Assembly: GCA_017540545.1 (NCBI GenBank)
Contig: JAFYAV010000002.1
Coordinates: forward strand, 62,001-126,000
Direction: 5' to 3'
DNA: 64,000 nucleotides
Source of the DNA: Candidatus Saccharimonadota bacterium
Lineage (GTDB): Bacteria; Patescibacteriota; Saccharimonadia; Saccharimonadales; Saccharimonadaceae
Shown here: piece after piece, positions 50,919 to 59,044 of the stretch
Numbering within the stretch: the first letter of the stretch is position 1
Layout of the letters: every line of letters starts with the position of its first letter
The notes under the pieces: generated by a model
Told to the model about the DNA's origin: nothing
Databases searched by the model: none
What the model saw: only the letters and a program-made list of their open reading frames with translations
Translations under genes and position numbers: made by a program

Positions 50919-51169
50919 ACCTAGAAGCAGGCGACCAAATCCAGCTTTCGGACGGTCATACATATTTGTTCTTATTTGCTTTTAAATACCACGACCAAGA
51001 GTATCTAATGTTCTCATCTAAAGAAAACGAAGACGTTTTTCGTCTTGGCAGATACACTAAGCAAGATGGGCAAGATTCGATTACCTTCATTTTCGACGAA
51101 AACAGAATCAAAGAAATAAATGACTATCTCAACCAGCATCCGGAGCTGACGCCAAATCCCGCACAATAA
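50915..51169 (+). CDS. DUF1292-like small protein, 84 aa
   Basis: A small acidic beta-rich protein. The sequence LEAGDQIQLSDGHTYLFLFA, FKYHDQEYLMFS and the late FIFDENRIKEINDYLN follow the DUF1292 (YrzB-like) pattern of a D-G-x-x-Y/E-hydrophobic strand, then a Y-hydrophobic strand, then an acidic helix. That family has no known function. Its ATG overlaps the 844-aa gene by 4 nt, so the two are translationally coupled and may act together. Confidence 0.6.
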   Translation: MNLEAGDQIQLSDGHTYLFLFAFKYHDQEYLMFSSKENEDVFRLGRYTKQDGQDSITFIFDENRIKEINDYLNQHPELTPNPAQ

Positions 51170-51262
51170 GACAACAAGGGCACCACGGCCACAATAGCAA
51201 TATTATATCACACTTATGCTTATTTTTCAATAGCGCCCTACTTATCTACGGATAAAGTGTGC

Positions 51263-51268
51263 TAAAAT
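51263..51268 (+). promoter_or_regulatory. -10 box (TAAAAT) of dnaX, leaderless
   Basis: TGCTAAAAT ends 7 nt before the ATG at 51276. Confidence 0.6.
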
Positions 51269-51275
51269 ATCTCTA

Positions 51276-52676
51276 ATGAAGGCGCTGTATCGTAGATATC
51301 GCCCCAAAACGCTAAGCGAGGTAGTTGGGCAAGAACAAATCACCGATATTCTCCAGAATTCACTGAAGAATGGTAAATTGGCTCATGCATATCTTTTTGT
51401 TGGCCCACGTGGCACTGGCAAGACTTCCGTTGCGCGTATTCTCGCTCACGAAATCAATGGCTTTAAATACGAACTCGAAGACGATTATCTCGACATCATC
51501 GAAATCGACGCCGCCAGCAACACTGGCGTCGACAATATCCGAGATTTGCGCGAAAAAGCCATCATCGCCCCCGCAAAAGGTAAATACAAAGTCTATATCA
51601 TCGACGAAGTTCACATGCTCTCGAAATCAGCCTTCAATGCGCTACTGAAAACCCTCGAGGAGCCACCAGAACACGTCATCTTCATCATGGCTACGACCGA
51701 TGCGTACAAAGTGCCCATCACTATTACCTCGCGCAGTCAGACCTTCACTTTCAAGCTCGCCGACCCGAGCACAATGTTTGAGCATCTTAAGAAAATCGCC
51801 AAAAAAGAAAATATCCAAATTACCGACGATGCTCTGCAAATTGTCGTCAAGCGCGGTGGCGGCTCGTATCGCGATTCGCTAAGCCTACTTGATCAAATTT
51901 CCACTCTTAGCGACGGAAAGATAGATGCCGAGCTAATAACCAAAGCTCTTGGTTTGCCACACGCAGAAGCAATTACAAACATCCTCAATGGCTATGCCGC
52001 CAGCGATCCCACTCGTATTCGCGAGCAACTCAAAGACCTTCTAGAGTCCGGCATTAAGCCAGAAACTATCGCCGAGAATCTCATCAACGAAATACTCGCA
52101 AATCCTCAGCCGGTTCATCTCGGTTTACTCGACAAACTGCTCGACGTGTCGCGCTCTCCGTACCCCGAGGCCAAACTTCTTCTGGCGTTAATGCCGCAAA
52201 CTACATCATTCACTCAGCCGGCGCCAGCGATACCAATTAAGCCAATCGTCCAGAAAGCCGCAGCTACTACTCCGACTCCTTCTCTCAAGCCAAAATCAGA
52301 GCCCGAAGCAAAACCAGAGCCAACACCCGAACCTGTAGCAAAAACCACTACAGCCCCAGTCGCCATCGAACCAAGCGCGGACGACGCCGAAATATGGAAT
52401 AATATTTTGCTTTACGCGCAAGACAAAATCCCAGGCATCTACAAATATCTCAGCAATTCCGATTACGTCTTTGAGGGCGAAAAACTGATAATCTATGCAA
52501 AGAAAAAGTTCAATAAAATGCAGATCGATAAGAAAATTCCCCTAATTTCCGAGCTACTCAAAGGCAAGTACACGATCGAGGTTAGGCCAGAAACGCTAGC
52601 AAAAGATTCCGAAATGGCCGCAATTGCCGAAATAATGGGCGGGGGAGAGGAGGTTACACTCGATGCCGACGAATAA
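51276..52676 (+). CDS. dnaX: DNA polymerase III subunit gamma/tau
   Basis: The clamp-loader ATPase. 466 residues: AAA+ core (about 1-215) with Walker A FVGPRGTGKTSVAR, DEVHMLSKSAFNALLKTLEE (Walker B and following helix) and the SRS/SRC-like TSRSQTFTF; clamp-loader domains 2-3 (to about 305); a Pro/Glu-rich linker (about 320-370); and a C-terminal domain that would contact polymerase. The Cys4 zinc module normally between Walker A and IEIDAASN is missing: the chain goes straight from ARILAHEINGF through an acidic turn to DIIEIDAASN. Leaderless. Its last 14 nt overlap dnaB. Confidence 0.95.
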   Translation: MKALYRRYRPKTLSEVVGQEQITDILQNSLKNGKLAHAYLFVGPRGTGKTSVARILAHEINGFKYELEDDYLDIIEIDAASNTGVDNIRDLREKAIIAPAKGKYKVYIIDEVHMLSKSAFNALLKTLEEPPEHVIFIMATTDAYKVPITITSRSQTFTFKLADPSTMFEHLKKIAKKENIQITDDALQIVVKRGGGSYRDSLSLLDQISTLSDGKIDAELITKALGLPHAEAITNILNGYAASDPTRIREQLKDLLESGIKPETIAENLINEILANPQPVHLGLLDKLLDVSRSPYPEAKLLLALMPQTTSFTQPAPAIPIKPIVQKAAATTPTPSLKPKSEPEAKPEPTPEPVAKTTTAPVAIEPSADDAEIWNNILLYAQDKIPGIYKYLSNSDYVFEGEKLIIYAKKKFNKMQIDKKIPLISELLKGKYTIEVRPETLAKDSEMAAIAEIMGGGEEVTLDADE

Positions 52677-54018
52677 AACCAAAAATGCCGCAGAACGCAT
52701 TCCACCTCAGAATCTCGACGCCGAAAAATCCCTACTCGGAGCCATCCTGATTTCCGAGGAATCACTTCCAGACATTACAGAAATTGTCAAACCTCAGGAC
52801 TTCTATGACGAACGCCACCAGCATATTTTCAGCGCCATGTGGAGCCTCTACGAACGTCATCAGCCAGTTGATCTCCTTACCGTTCGCGACGAGCTTAAAA
52901 AGAAGAAACTCACCGAGAAAGCTGGCGGCTCCGCTTATCTTTCCGAACTCGCAAGTTTCGTGCCAACCGCCGCACACGCCAAGGCTTACGCCGAAATCGT
53001 CAACAAAGCCGCCGTGCGTCGCCGTCTTATTTCGGCCGCCGCAACTATTACAGAAGACGCATACAATGAGGATTCCGAGACGCTAGAATTGCTTGGCGAA
53101 GCCGAGCGCGCGCTCTTTGAGGTATCCGAACAAAACGTCCATAACGACCTTGTTTCTATTTCGGACTTATTATCTGAAACCTTCGACTTGCTCGAAACCC
53201 TTAACGAAAATAAGGGTAGTATTGCTGGCTACAAAACTGGTTTTCCGGACCTCGACCGCCTCACGGCCGGTTTTCACAAATCCGACCTCATCATTCTGGC
53301 CGCTCGCCCAGCCATGGGTAAAACCGCTCTGGCGCTAAATTTCGCTAGCAATGTAGCTCGCATCAATAATAAGGCTGTTTTAATCTTCTCGCTCGAGATG
53401 GGCAAACAGCAGCTCATCAACCGTATGCTTTCCGATGCGTCTGGCATCGATTCGTTCAAACTTGAAACGGGCAATTTCTCTGGCGACGATTTCTCGCAAA
53501 TCTCCGAAGCTATGGCCGAGCTCTCCGAGCTTCCGATCTATATCGATGACACTCCGGGTCTTACCGTTATGGAGATGCGCACCAAAGCACGCCGCGCCGC
53601 GCACGATCATGAGATTGGCCTGATTATCGTAGATTACCTCCAGCTAATGTCGGGCTCATCTAAGCGTTCTATGGACAACCGCGTACAAGAAATTTCCGAA
53701 ATCTCCCGTGGCTTAAAATTAATCGCCCGCGAACTTAACGTGCCGGTGATCGCACTATCACAGCTTTCCCGTACCGTAGAAACACGCAGTCCTCAAATTC
53801 CGATGCTTTCCGATTTGCGTGAATCCGGTTCTATTGAGCAGGATGCCGATATTGTCATGTTCCTCTATCGCGAGGACTACTACAATCCCGATACGGAGCG
53901 CCAAAACATCACCGACCTAATCGTCGCTAAGCATCGCCGCGGCGCCACCGACAAAGTCGAGCTTTACTTCGACAAAGCTCGCGTCCGCTTTATGTCGCTA
54001 GACACTAAGCATGAGTAG
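52663..54018 (+). CDS. dnaB: Replicative DNA helicase DnaB
   Basis: The hexameric 5'-3' helicase of the replication fork. 451 residues, normal length. The N-terminal helical domain begins NLDAEKSLLGAILI, the linker is at about 160-185, and the RecA-like domain has Walker A ARPAMGKTALALNFA, the Walker B strand GLIIVDYLQLMSG, and LSQLSRTVETR and RESGSIEQDADIV typical of DnaB motifs H3-H4. It overlaps dnaX by 14 nt, so both replisome subunits are made from one mRNA. No intein. Confidence 0.97.
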   Translation: MPTNKTKNAAERIPPQNLDAEKSLLGAILISEESLPDITEIVKPQDFYDERHQHIFSAMWSLYERHQPVDLLTVRDELKKKKLTEKAGGSAYLSELASFVPTAAHAKAYAEIVNKAAVRRRLISAAATITEDAYNEDSETLELLGEAERALFEVSEQNVHNDLVSISDLLSETFDLLETLNENKGSIAGYKTGFPDLDRLTAGFHKSDLIILAARPAMGKTALALNFASNVARINNKAVLIFSLEMGKQQLINRMLSDASGIDSFKLETGNFSGDDFSQISEAMAELSELPIYIDDTPGLTVMEMRTKARRAAHDHEIGLIIVDYLQLMSGSSKRSMDNRVQEISEISRGLKLIARELNVPVIALSQLSRTVETRSPQIPMLSDLRESGSIEQDADIVMFLYREDYYNPDTERQNITDLIVAKHRRGATDKVELYFDKARVRFMSLDTKHE

Positions 54019-54047
54019 TTTGCTTGCGTCACTATAGTTAAACATGG

Positions 54048-54053
54048 TAGAAT
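54048..54053 (+). promoter_or_regulatory. -10 box (TAGAAT) of a GTG-started leaderless gene
   Basis: GGTAGAAT ends 7 nt before GTG 54061. There is no SD, so leaderless initiation appears possible on GTG as well. Confidence 0.55.
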
Positions 54054-54060
54054 TAATATA

Positions 54061-55515
54061 GTGAAAAAATCTAATAGATTACCTTTTTTATTTCGCCACC
54101 GCTTTGTTTTAGGCTATATTCTACTCATTATTGCATTTGCTATACTGCTAAGTTTTCTGCCAATGGTGGCTCCTGGTGGCATTAGCTCCGAAGAAATGCA
54201 CTCCGTAGTGGAATCGCAAAAAATCGACCAAAACTTCATTTCGAATGGCCAAGTTATAGATTTACCATACCGCGCCATTCAGAAACTAAGTACCAGCGTC
54301 TTCGGCCTCTCGCTTTATTCAATCAAACTCCCATCCATCATTATCGCCATACTGACAGCGCTTTTTCTCGTACTCCTGCTCAATCGCTGGTTCAAATCCG
54401 ACGTCGCCATTGTCAGCTCCATTCTTACAACACTCTCAGCAGCATTTCTATTCTTGGCCGGATTTGGCACGCCGAATATCATGTATGTTTTCTGGCTAAC
54501 CATCATCCTCTGGTTGGGGTCAAAGATTATCGGCAACGATAATACTCATCCTATGCTCGTTATATCATTCGCCTTCTGCGTAGCCATGTCGCTCTATACG
54601 CCACACCTTATCTATGTAGCACTAGCAATTGCGCTCGCTGGCATTACGCACCCACATATGCGCCATTCGCTCAAGCAACTCAAAATCTACCAACTCATTA
54701 TCAGTATCGGCGTCTTCATCGTTATCATTACGCCACTTGTCTTAGGCTGCATTTTCAACCAAACTACACTGTTGCAACTCGTGTTTACGGAAAACATTAA
54801 TACATTTCTATCAAATACTTCAACCGCCTTTGCGCCGTTCTTCAGCTTCATTAACGCCTACGATAGCGTCTACCTGGCGCCACTCTTTGGCCTTGGAACG
54901 GTCGCACTTATCATCATTGGCGCACTTGCCTCAATTGGCAAGCTGTTCACCTCACGTAATACCGTCGTTAGTCTACTAGTTCTCTATGCAATTATCGTCG
55001 CCGGCCTAAATCAAAACGCGGCTATCGCAATTATTGTCCCCATCTCAATCCTGACCGCCGCAGCCGTCGAATCTATCATCCAAAAATGGCATTCACTCTT
55101 TCCGGAAAACCCTTATGCGCACATTGTCGGGGCATTACCTGTGCTTTTCCTAGTGCTATTCATTAACGGAGCAGATCTGTCGCATTTCATTTTTGGCTAT
55201 CACTACACACCAGTGGTCGCCAATAATTTCAACAACGACATCTCGCTCATTAATACCAACCTCGAAAGCGGATCAACATTGATCATGTCGGAAGACCATC
55301 AAGATTATGATTTTTATAAGCTGCTCGAAAATAGCAATGGTATCGCCATAGCGCAAGAAGTCCCCGAGGAAGGCGAACGGCCAATTGTCTCGCTTGGTGA
55401 ACCGCTCAAAACAGACAATCTCGAGTTAAAACGGATCATAACATCGCCAAAGAAGCTAAACTCTGCTAGACTATACATATACGAAAAAACTACTACTGAT
55501 AAACAAGGGAGTTAG
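54061..55515 (+). CDS. GT39/ArnT-like membrane glycosyltransferase
   Basis: 484 residues with about ten membrane helices and a first outer loop holding acidic residues after helix 1 (APGGISSEEMHSV), the site where GT-C enzymes of the PMT/ArnT family have their catalytic Asp/Glu. LPYRAIQKLSTSVFGLSLYS and LPSIIIAILTALFLVLLLNR resemble PMT_2 segments. The C-terminal 100 residues form a soluble outer domain. Such enzymes move sugars from polyprenyl-phosphate donors to proteins or glycans outside the membrane. GTG start, leaderless. It lies 3 nt before ybaB and shares its transcript. Confidence 0.7.
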   Translation: MKKSNRLPFLFRHRFVLGYILLIIAFAILLSFLPMVAPGGISSEEMHSVVESQKIDQNFISNGQVIDLPYRAIQKLSTSVFGLSLYSIKLPSIIIAILTALFLVLLLNRWFKSDVAIVSSILTTLSAAFLFLAGFGTPNIMYVFWLTIILWLGSKIIGNDNTHPMLVISFAFCVAMSLYTPHLIYVALAIALAGITHPHMRHSLKQLKIYQLIISIGVFIVIITPLVLGCIFNQTTLLQLVFTENINTFLSNTSTAFAPFFSFINAYDSVYLAPLFGLGTVALIIIGALASIGKLFTSRNTVVSLLVLYAIIVAGLNQNAAIAIIVPISILTAAAVESIIQKWHSLFPENPYAHIVGALPVLFLVLFINGADLSHFIFGYHYTPVVANNFNNDISLINTNLESGSTLIMSEDHQDYDFYKLLENSNGIAIAQEVPEEGERPIVSLGEPLKTDNLELKRIITSPKKLNSARLYIYEKTTTDKQGS

Positions 55516-55518
55516 ACT

Positions 55519-55815
55519 ATGGGTGCCACTATGGACCAAATGAAAATGATTAATCAGTTGCGCAAGACGCAAAAAGAACTCAAAAACGAAATCGTCGAAG
55601 TTGAAGCTGGCGATGGCGCCGTTGTGATTCAAATTACCGGCGAACTAAAGATTAAGAAGGTTGAGCTCGACCCAGAAAAAATTGACCTAGACGATATTCA
55701 CGAGCTCGAACGTTGGATTGAGAACGCCCTACGTGACGGCTATGCCAAAGCTCAGGAGATTGCGACCGACAAGATGAAGCCACTTATGGGCTCTCTTGGC
55801 AGCTTCGGCATGTAA
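55519..55815 (+). CDS. YbaB/EbfC nucleoid-associated protein
   Basis: A 98-residue DNA-binding protein of the YbaB family, almost always next to recR, as here. It has an N-terminal coiled helix (MDQMKMINQLRKTQKELKNE), the strand set VEAGDGAVVIQITGELKIKK, and a C-terminal helix (ALRDGYAKAQEIATDKM). A GAG SD-like element lies just before. It is 6 nt upstream of recR. Confidence 0.9.
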   Translation: MGATMDQMKMINQLRKTQKELKNEIVEVEAGDGAVVIQITGELKIKKVELDPEKIDLDDIHELERWIENALRDGYAKAQEIATDKMKPLMGSLGSFGM

Positions 55816-55821
55816 AGCGCC

Positions 55822-56427
55822 ATGCTCCCTAGCGCCCTGAATGATTTAATTGACGCCCTTGGGCGTCTACCCGGTGTGGGTTCGCGCACAGCCGAACGCT
55901 ATGCTTACTTTTTGCTTAAATCCGATGAGGACGTATCGGAAAAGATTGCTAGTGCGCTCAATAATCTCCATAGTGGTGTCAAGTACTGCCCAATCACTTT
56001 CGCCATCATGGATGCCAGTCAAACCGTTTCGCCTCTTTATGACGACGCTACGCGCGACAAAAAGACCGTTCTTGTAGTAGAGGAACCTTTAGATATTTAT
56101 GCTATCGAACATACCAAAGCTTTCACGGGCACATATCATGTACTCGGCGGCGCCATCTCCCCTATGGATGGAGTCACTGCCGACAAGCTACATATCAAAG
56201 AGCTTGCTGAACGCATTAAAAAAGACTCCGTAGAGGAAGTCATTATTGCGACAAACCCATCCGTAGAGGGAGAATCTACGGCTATCTTGCTCGAAAAGCT
56301 CTTGCACGAAGAATATCCAGACCTCAAAATTACTCGTCTAGCGCGCGGGCTACCGCTCGGCGTATCTTTGGAATACGCCGATCAGATAACCCTTGCCTCC
56401 GCGCTCAATAACCGCACGAATCTATAA
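55822..56427 (+). CDS. recR: Recombination mediator RecR, zinc finger degenerate
   Basis: Acts with RecO/RecF to load RecA at gaps. 201 residues, normal size. The N-terminal HhH (LGRLPGVGSRTAERYAYFLL) and the Toprim domain (VLVVEEPLDIYAIEHTKAF, YHVLGGAISPMDGV and IIATNPSVEGESTAI) are intact, and RLARGLPLGVSLEYAD is the family C-terminal motif. The C4 zinc finger that normally follows the HhH is reduced: KYCPITFAIMDASQTVSPLY keeps a single Cys. The fold of this segment may be stabilised otherwise. Confidence 0.95.
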   Translation: MLPSALNDLIDALGRLPGVGSRTAERYAYFLLKSDEDVSEKIASALNNLHSGVKYCPITFAIMDASQTVSPLYDDATRDKKTVLVVEEPLDIYAIEHTKAFTGTYHVLGGAISPMDGVTADKLHIKELAERIKKDSVEEVIIATNPSVEGESTAILLEKLLHEEYPDLKITRLARGLPLGVSLEYADQITLASALNNRTNL

Positions 56428-56437
56428 AAACGCTTTG

Positions 56438-57799
56438 TTAAATCCCTGGGACAGGGAAGATTTCGGCAATTTCACGCACCTCTTCACGCATGGTTGCCAA
56501 TTCCTTCTTAAATGCATCCTCCGACTTGCCATTCTTCTCGATTTCCACGCAAATCTCAGCCAAACGTCGCATCCAATTGGCGATTTTCTTCATTTCTTGT
56601 CGCTTCATACCACGCGTCGTGATTGCTGCTGTGCCCAAACGAATTCCGGACGGCTTGAATGGCGGCAAAGTGTCATTTGGAATGGCATTCGCATTCAGAG
56701 TTAGACCAACTTTATCCATCATCTCTTCCATAATTTTTCCATCGACGCCAAAGGACGCCATCATGTCGACAAGCATTAAATGATTCTCCGTGCCGCCACC
56801 AATCAACTTGAATCCATGCGATATTAATTCGTCTGCCAAAGTCTTAGCATTATCCATTAAATCCCGTGCATAATTCTGGAACGATACTTGTTCAGCCTCA
56901 TAGAAAGCTACGGCCTTTGCGGCAATAATATGCATCAGTGGTCCACCTTGCGTACCAGGGAAGACTGAGCGATCAATCAAAGTCGGAATGTTTTCCAAAG
57001 TATGCTCGGGCTTTTTTAGTGGATTACTTACTTTGCCGCGGCTCAAAATCAAACCACCACGAGGCCCACGCAAGGTTTTATGCGTAGTAGTAGTCATAAC
57101 GTGAAAACCATAGTCAAGCGGATTCGGATGTGCACCACCAGCAATCAGGCCAGCTACGTGCGCCATATCCGCCATCAGTAGACAGTCCGGTATTTCCTTG
57201 CCAATCTTGACCACACGCTCAAAATCTGGAATCTTCGCAAAAGCCGAATAGCCGATTAGGATAATTTTTGGCTTATGCTCCTTAGCCAACCTTTCTAATT
57301 CATCATAGTCAATATCGCCGGTTTCAGGATTCGTGCCATAAGCAATGAAATTGTAAATCTTCGCACTCAGCGTCACTGGCGAACCATGCGTAAGGTGGCC
57401 GCCATGGCCCAAATTCATACCTAGGACGGTATCGCCCGGCTCTAGCCAAGCATTATAAACCGCGTTATTCGCCTGCGCCCCAGAATGCGGCTGTACGTTC
57501 GCATGATCCGCATGAAAAAGTCGTCGCGCCCGCGCAATCGCTAGACGCTCAATCTTGTCGGTGTTTTGCTGACCACCATAATAGCGGTGGTTTGCCGGCT
57601 CGCTCGCCAAGACGTCATCATCGGAACCGTCTAAATCTTCAAAACCTGGATAGCCTTCAGAATACTTATTCGTAAAGACAGAACCCATCGCCTCTAGTAC
57701 CTCGCGCGAAACGTAGTTCTCGCTCGGGATAAGCTCCAAACCTTCACGCTGGCGTTGCTTCTCAGCTTCAATCAGCTCAAATATCTTGTTGTCCTTCAC
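56438..57799 (-). CDS. glyA: Serine hydroxymethyltransferase
   Basis: A PLP enzyme converting serine to glycine while charging tetrahydrofolate with a one-carbon unit, needed here for thymidylate and other synthesis. 453 residues. PSENYVSREVLEAMGS, NKYSEGYPG, VQPHSGAQANNAVYNAWLEP, DMAHVAGLIAGG and TTTTHKTLRGPRGG (Schiff-base Lys) are all present. It starts at GTG 57799 with AAAGGAG 6 nt upstream. A TATACT-like -10 lies about 85 nt further up, so the mRNA has an unusually long leader for this genome. Confidence 0.97.
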   Translation of the reverse strand: MKDNKIFELIEAEKQRQREGLELIPSENYVSREVLEAMGSVFTNKYSEGYPGFEDLDGSDDDVLASEPANHRYYGGQQNTDKIERLAIARARRLFHADHANVQPHSGAQANNAVYNAWLEPGDTVLGMNLGHGGHLTHGSPVTLSAKIYNFIAYGTNPETGDIDYDELERLAKEHKPKIILIGYSAFAKIPDFERVVKIGKEIPDCLLMADMAHVAGLIAGGAHPNPLDYGFHVMTTTTHKTLRGPRGGLILSRGKVSNPLKKPEHTLENIPTLIDRSVFPGTQGGPLMHIIAAKAVAFYEAEQVSFQNYARDLMDNAKTLADELISHGFKLIGGGTENHLMLVDMMASFGVDGKIMEEMMDKVGLTLNANAIPNDTLPPFKPSGIRLGTAAITTRGMKRQEMKKIANWMRRLAEICVEIEKNGKSEDAFKKELATMREEVREIAEIFPVPGI

Positions 57800-57917
57800 T
57801 AGAATCTCCTTTCGATTATTATTCGCCTCCTATGCGAGCATCTAGATCATAACTGCACTCCAAATTATCTAATCTTAGTATAAGACATATATCATTTCTT
57901 TCCTACCTTTTCGCAAC

Positions 57918-57938
57918 AAAAAACAACCCCTCAGGGTT
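57918..57938 (-). terminator. Terminator of tRNA-Phe
   Basis: On the minus strand AACCC-TGAG-GGGTT is followed by GT6. The plus strand also carries ATTTTTTC after the stem. Confidence 0.7.
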
Positions 57939-57946
57939 ATTTTTTC

Positions 57947-58022
57947 TGGTGGCTCCGGTCGGACTTGAACCAACGACACAAGGCTCTTCAGGCCTCTGCT
58001 CTACCAACTGAGCTACAGAGCC
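57947..58022 (-). tRNA. tRNA-Phe (GAA)
   Basis: A 76-nt cloverleaf. The acceptor is GGCTCTG/CGGAGCC, the anticodon loop CTGAAGA places GAA at positions 34-36, the T-loop is GTTCAAGTC, and CCA is encoded. Confidence 0.95.
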
Positions 58023-58089
58023 ACGCTCCGTTAGTATAGCACAATAATCTGAAAAAGAAAAACCCGCTATAACCCACAGCACCCATTGA

Positions 58090-58129
58090 TTGAAAAAAAT
58101 GCGATTTTATGGTACAATATATATACCAT
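58090..58129 (+). promoter_or_regulatory. sigma70 promoter with palindromic operator-like site
   Basis: TTGAAA (58090-58095), 17 bp, TACAAT (58113-58118). The -10 box lies inside an inverted repeat ATGGTA-N9-TACCAT (58109-58129), a plausible operator for a repressor of the Gly-rich protein gene. Confidence 0.5.
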
Positions 58130-58151
58130 ATTACGAAAGGAGGGGATGTAT

Positions 58152-58511
58152 ATGGCGATGTTTGGTGGACCGTTTGGTGGACCGTTTGGCGGACCGTTTG
58201 GCAGCCCAGATGGCGGGGCGCATGGGCCAGGCAGAGGCCACGGAATACCTGGAGCCCCTCCGGGGGGACGGCGATTCGGCGGCGGCTTCGGTCGCAGAGC
58301 ACCGGGGGGACGGCGATTCGGCGGCGGCTTCGGTCGCAGAGCACCGGGTCCTCGCATGATGCCGGGGTTCGGATGGTTCTTTTCGCCTAACCCAGACAGC
58401 CCTGGGTCTGGCACTATCAGCCAGGAAGACCAAGACAATAACGTAAAGGAAAGCTCTTGGGCTCGCTTCTGGCGATTCGTTGGCTCAACGATCGACGAGC
58501 TGACAAAATAA
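58152..58511 (+). CDS. Gly/Arg/Pro-rich small protein, 119 aa
   Basis: A low-complexity N-terminus (FGGPFGGPFGGPFGSPDGG) and a 14-residue unit GGRRFGGGFGRRAP repeated exactly twice (42-bp tandem repeat at 58261-58302 and 58303-58344), then a Pro-rich hinge and an amphipathic C-terminal helix (SSWARFWRFVGSTIDELTK). The RGG-like basic repeats suggest nucleic-acid binding or a condensate-forming protein. This is inference from composition. The start is set at ATG 58152 because AGGAGG lies 8-9 nt upstream. ATG 58146 and 58158 are alternatives. Own promoter. Confidence 0.65.
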   Translation: MAMFGGPFGGPFGGPFGSPDGGAHGPGRGHGIPGAPPGGRRFGGGFGRRAPGGRRFGGGFGRRAPGPRMMPGFGWFFSPNPDSPGSGTISQEDQDNNVKESSWARFWRFVGSTIDELTK

Positions 58512-58570
58512 ACCCACAAACAGTTCATGCGTCCAGTCATACAATTCTGGGCGCTTTTTTATATATTTAG

Positions 58571-58576
58571 TACAAT
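58571..58576 (+). promoter_or_regulatory. -10 box (TACAAT), leaderless
   Basis: TACAAT ends 6 nt before ATG 58583. Confidence 0.5.
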
Positions 58577-58582
58577 AGAGGC

Positions 58583-59029
58583 ATGAAAAAGCGCCCGGCA
58601 AAGACCAATTCCGAAAAAAGTAGTAAAAATAACAAACGCCGCAAAATGGTCATCGCCGGCTCGGCCTGCTTCCATGAAGAAGCCGCAAAATACAAGAACA
58701 AATTCGAACAAAAGAATCATCAAGTCGTTGCCTGTATGGAACCGGCCGACGCACCTCGTGGTTGGCACGAAATCTACACCGACTTTTACGACGGGCTTTC
58801 CCAAGCCGACGATATTTTCGTTCTTAACCTAGACAAGAAAGGCGTCAAAGGCTACATCGGATACGAGACTTTTGCCGAAATGTCTAGCATGGTCGTGCGC
58901 AAAATCAATGGCGAGGACATCAATATTTATCTACATCAATGGCCCGACGAGTCCTGTGGCTGCTACGACGAAATCATGGAAATGGCCAAAAACGGCTGGA
59001 TCAAGCTACTAGAACCACCTAGCGAATAG
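58583..59029 (+). CDS. Nucleoside deoxyribosyltransferase-fold-like protein, 148 aa
   Basis: A basic N-terminal tail (MKKRPAKTNSEKSSKNNKRR) followed by an alpha/beta domain: KMVIAGSACF, a DGLSQADDIFVLNLDKKG strand-turn and GYIGYETFAEMSSMV. The last resembles the 'N..G.iG..t..E...A' motif of nucleoside 2-deoxyribosyltransferase-like and DUF4406 proteins, where the Glu is catalytic. ESCGCYDEIMEMAKNGW follows. The match is partial, so a nucleotide-related role is only suggested. Leaderless. hisS follows 15 nt later with its own -10 box. Confidence 0.45.
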   Translation: MKKRPAKTNSEKSSKNNKRRKMVIAGSACFHEEAAKYKNKFEQKNHQVVACMEPADAPRGWHEIYTDFYDGLSQADDIFVLNLDKKGVKGYIGYETFAEMSSMVVRKINGEDINIYLHQWPDESCGCYDEIMEMAKNGWIKLLEPPSE

Positions 59030-59032
59030 TTA

Positions 59033-59038
59033 TATAAT
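59033..59038 (+). promoter_or_regulatory. -10 box (TATAAT) of hisS, leaderless
   Basis: TATAAT ends 6 nt before ATG 59045. Confidence 0.55.
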
Positions 59039-59044
59039 ATTACT

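Noticed and set aside
58067-58540. Pro-rich ORF antisense to the Gly-rich protein
   Set aside because: Long antisense frames are expected opposite GC-rich tandem repeats. The plus strand has the SD and promoter.
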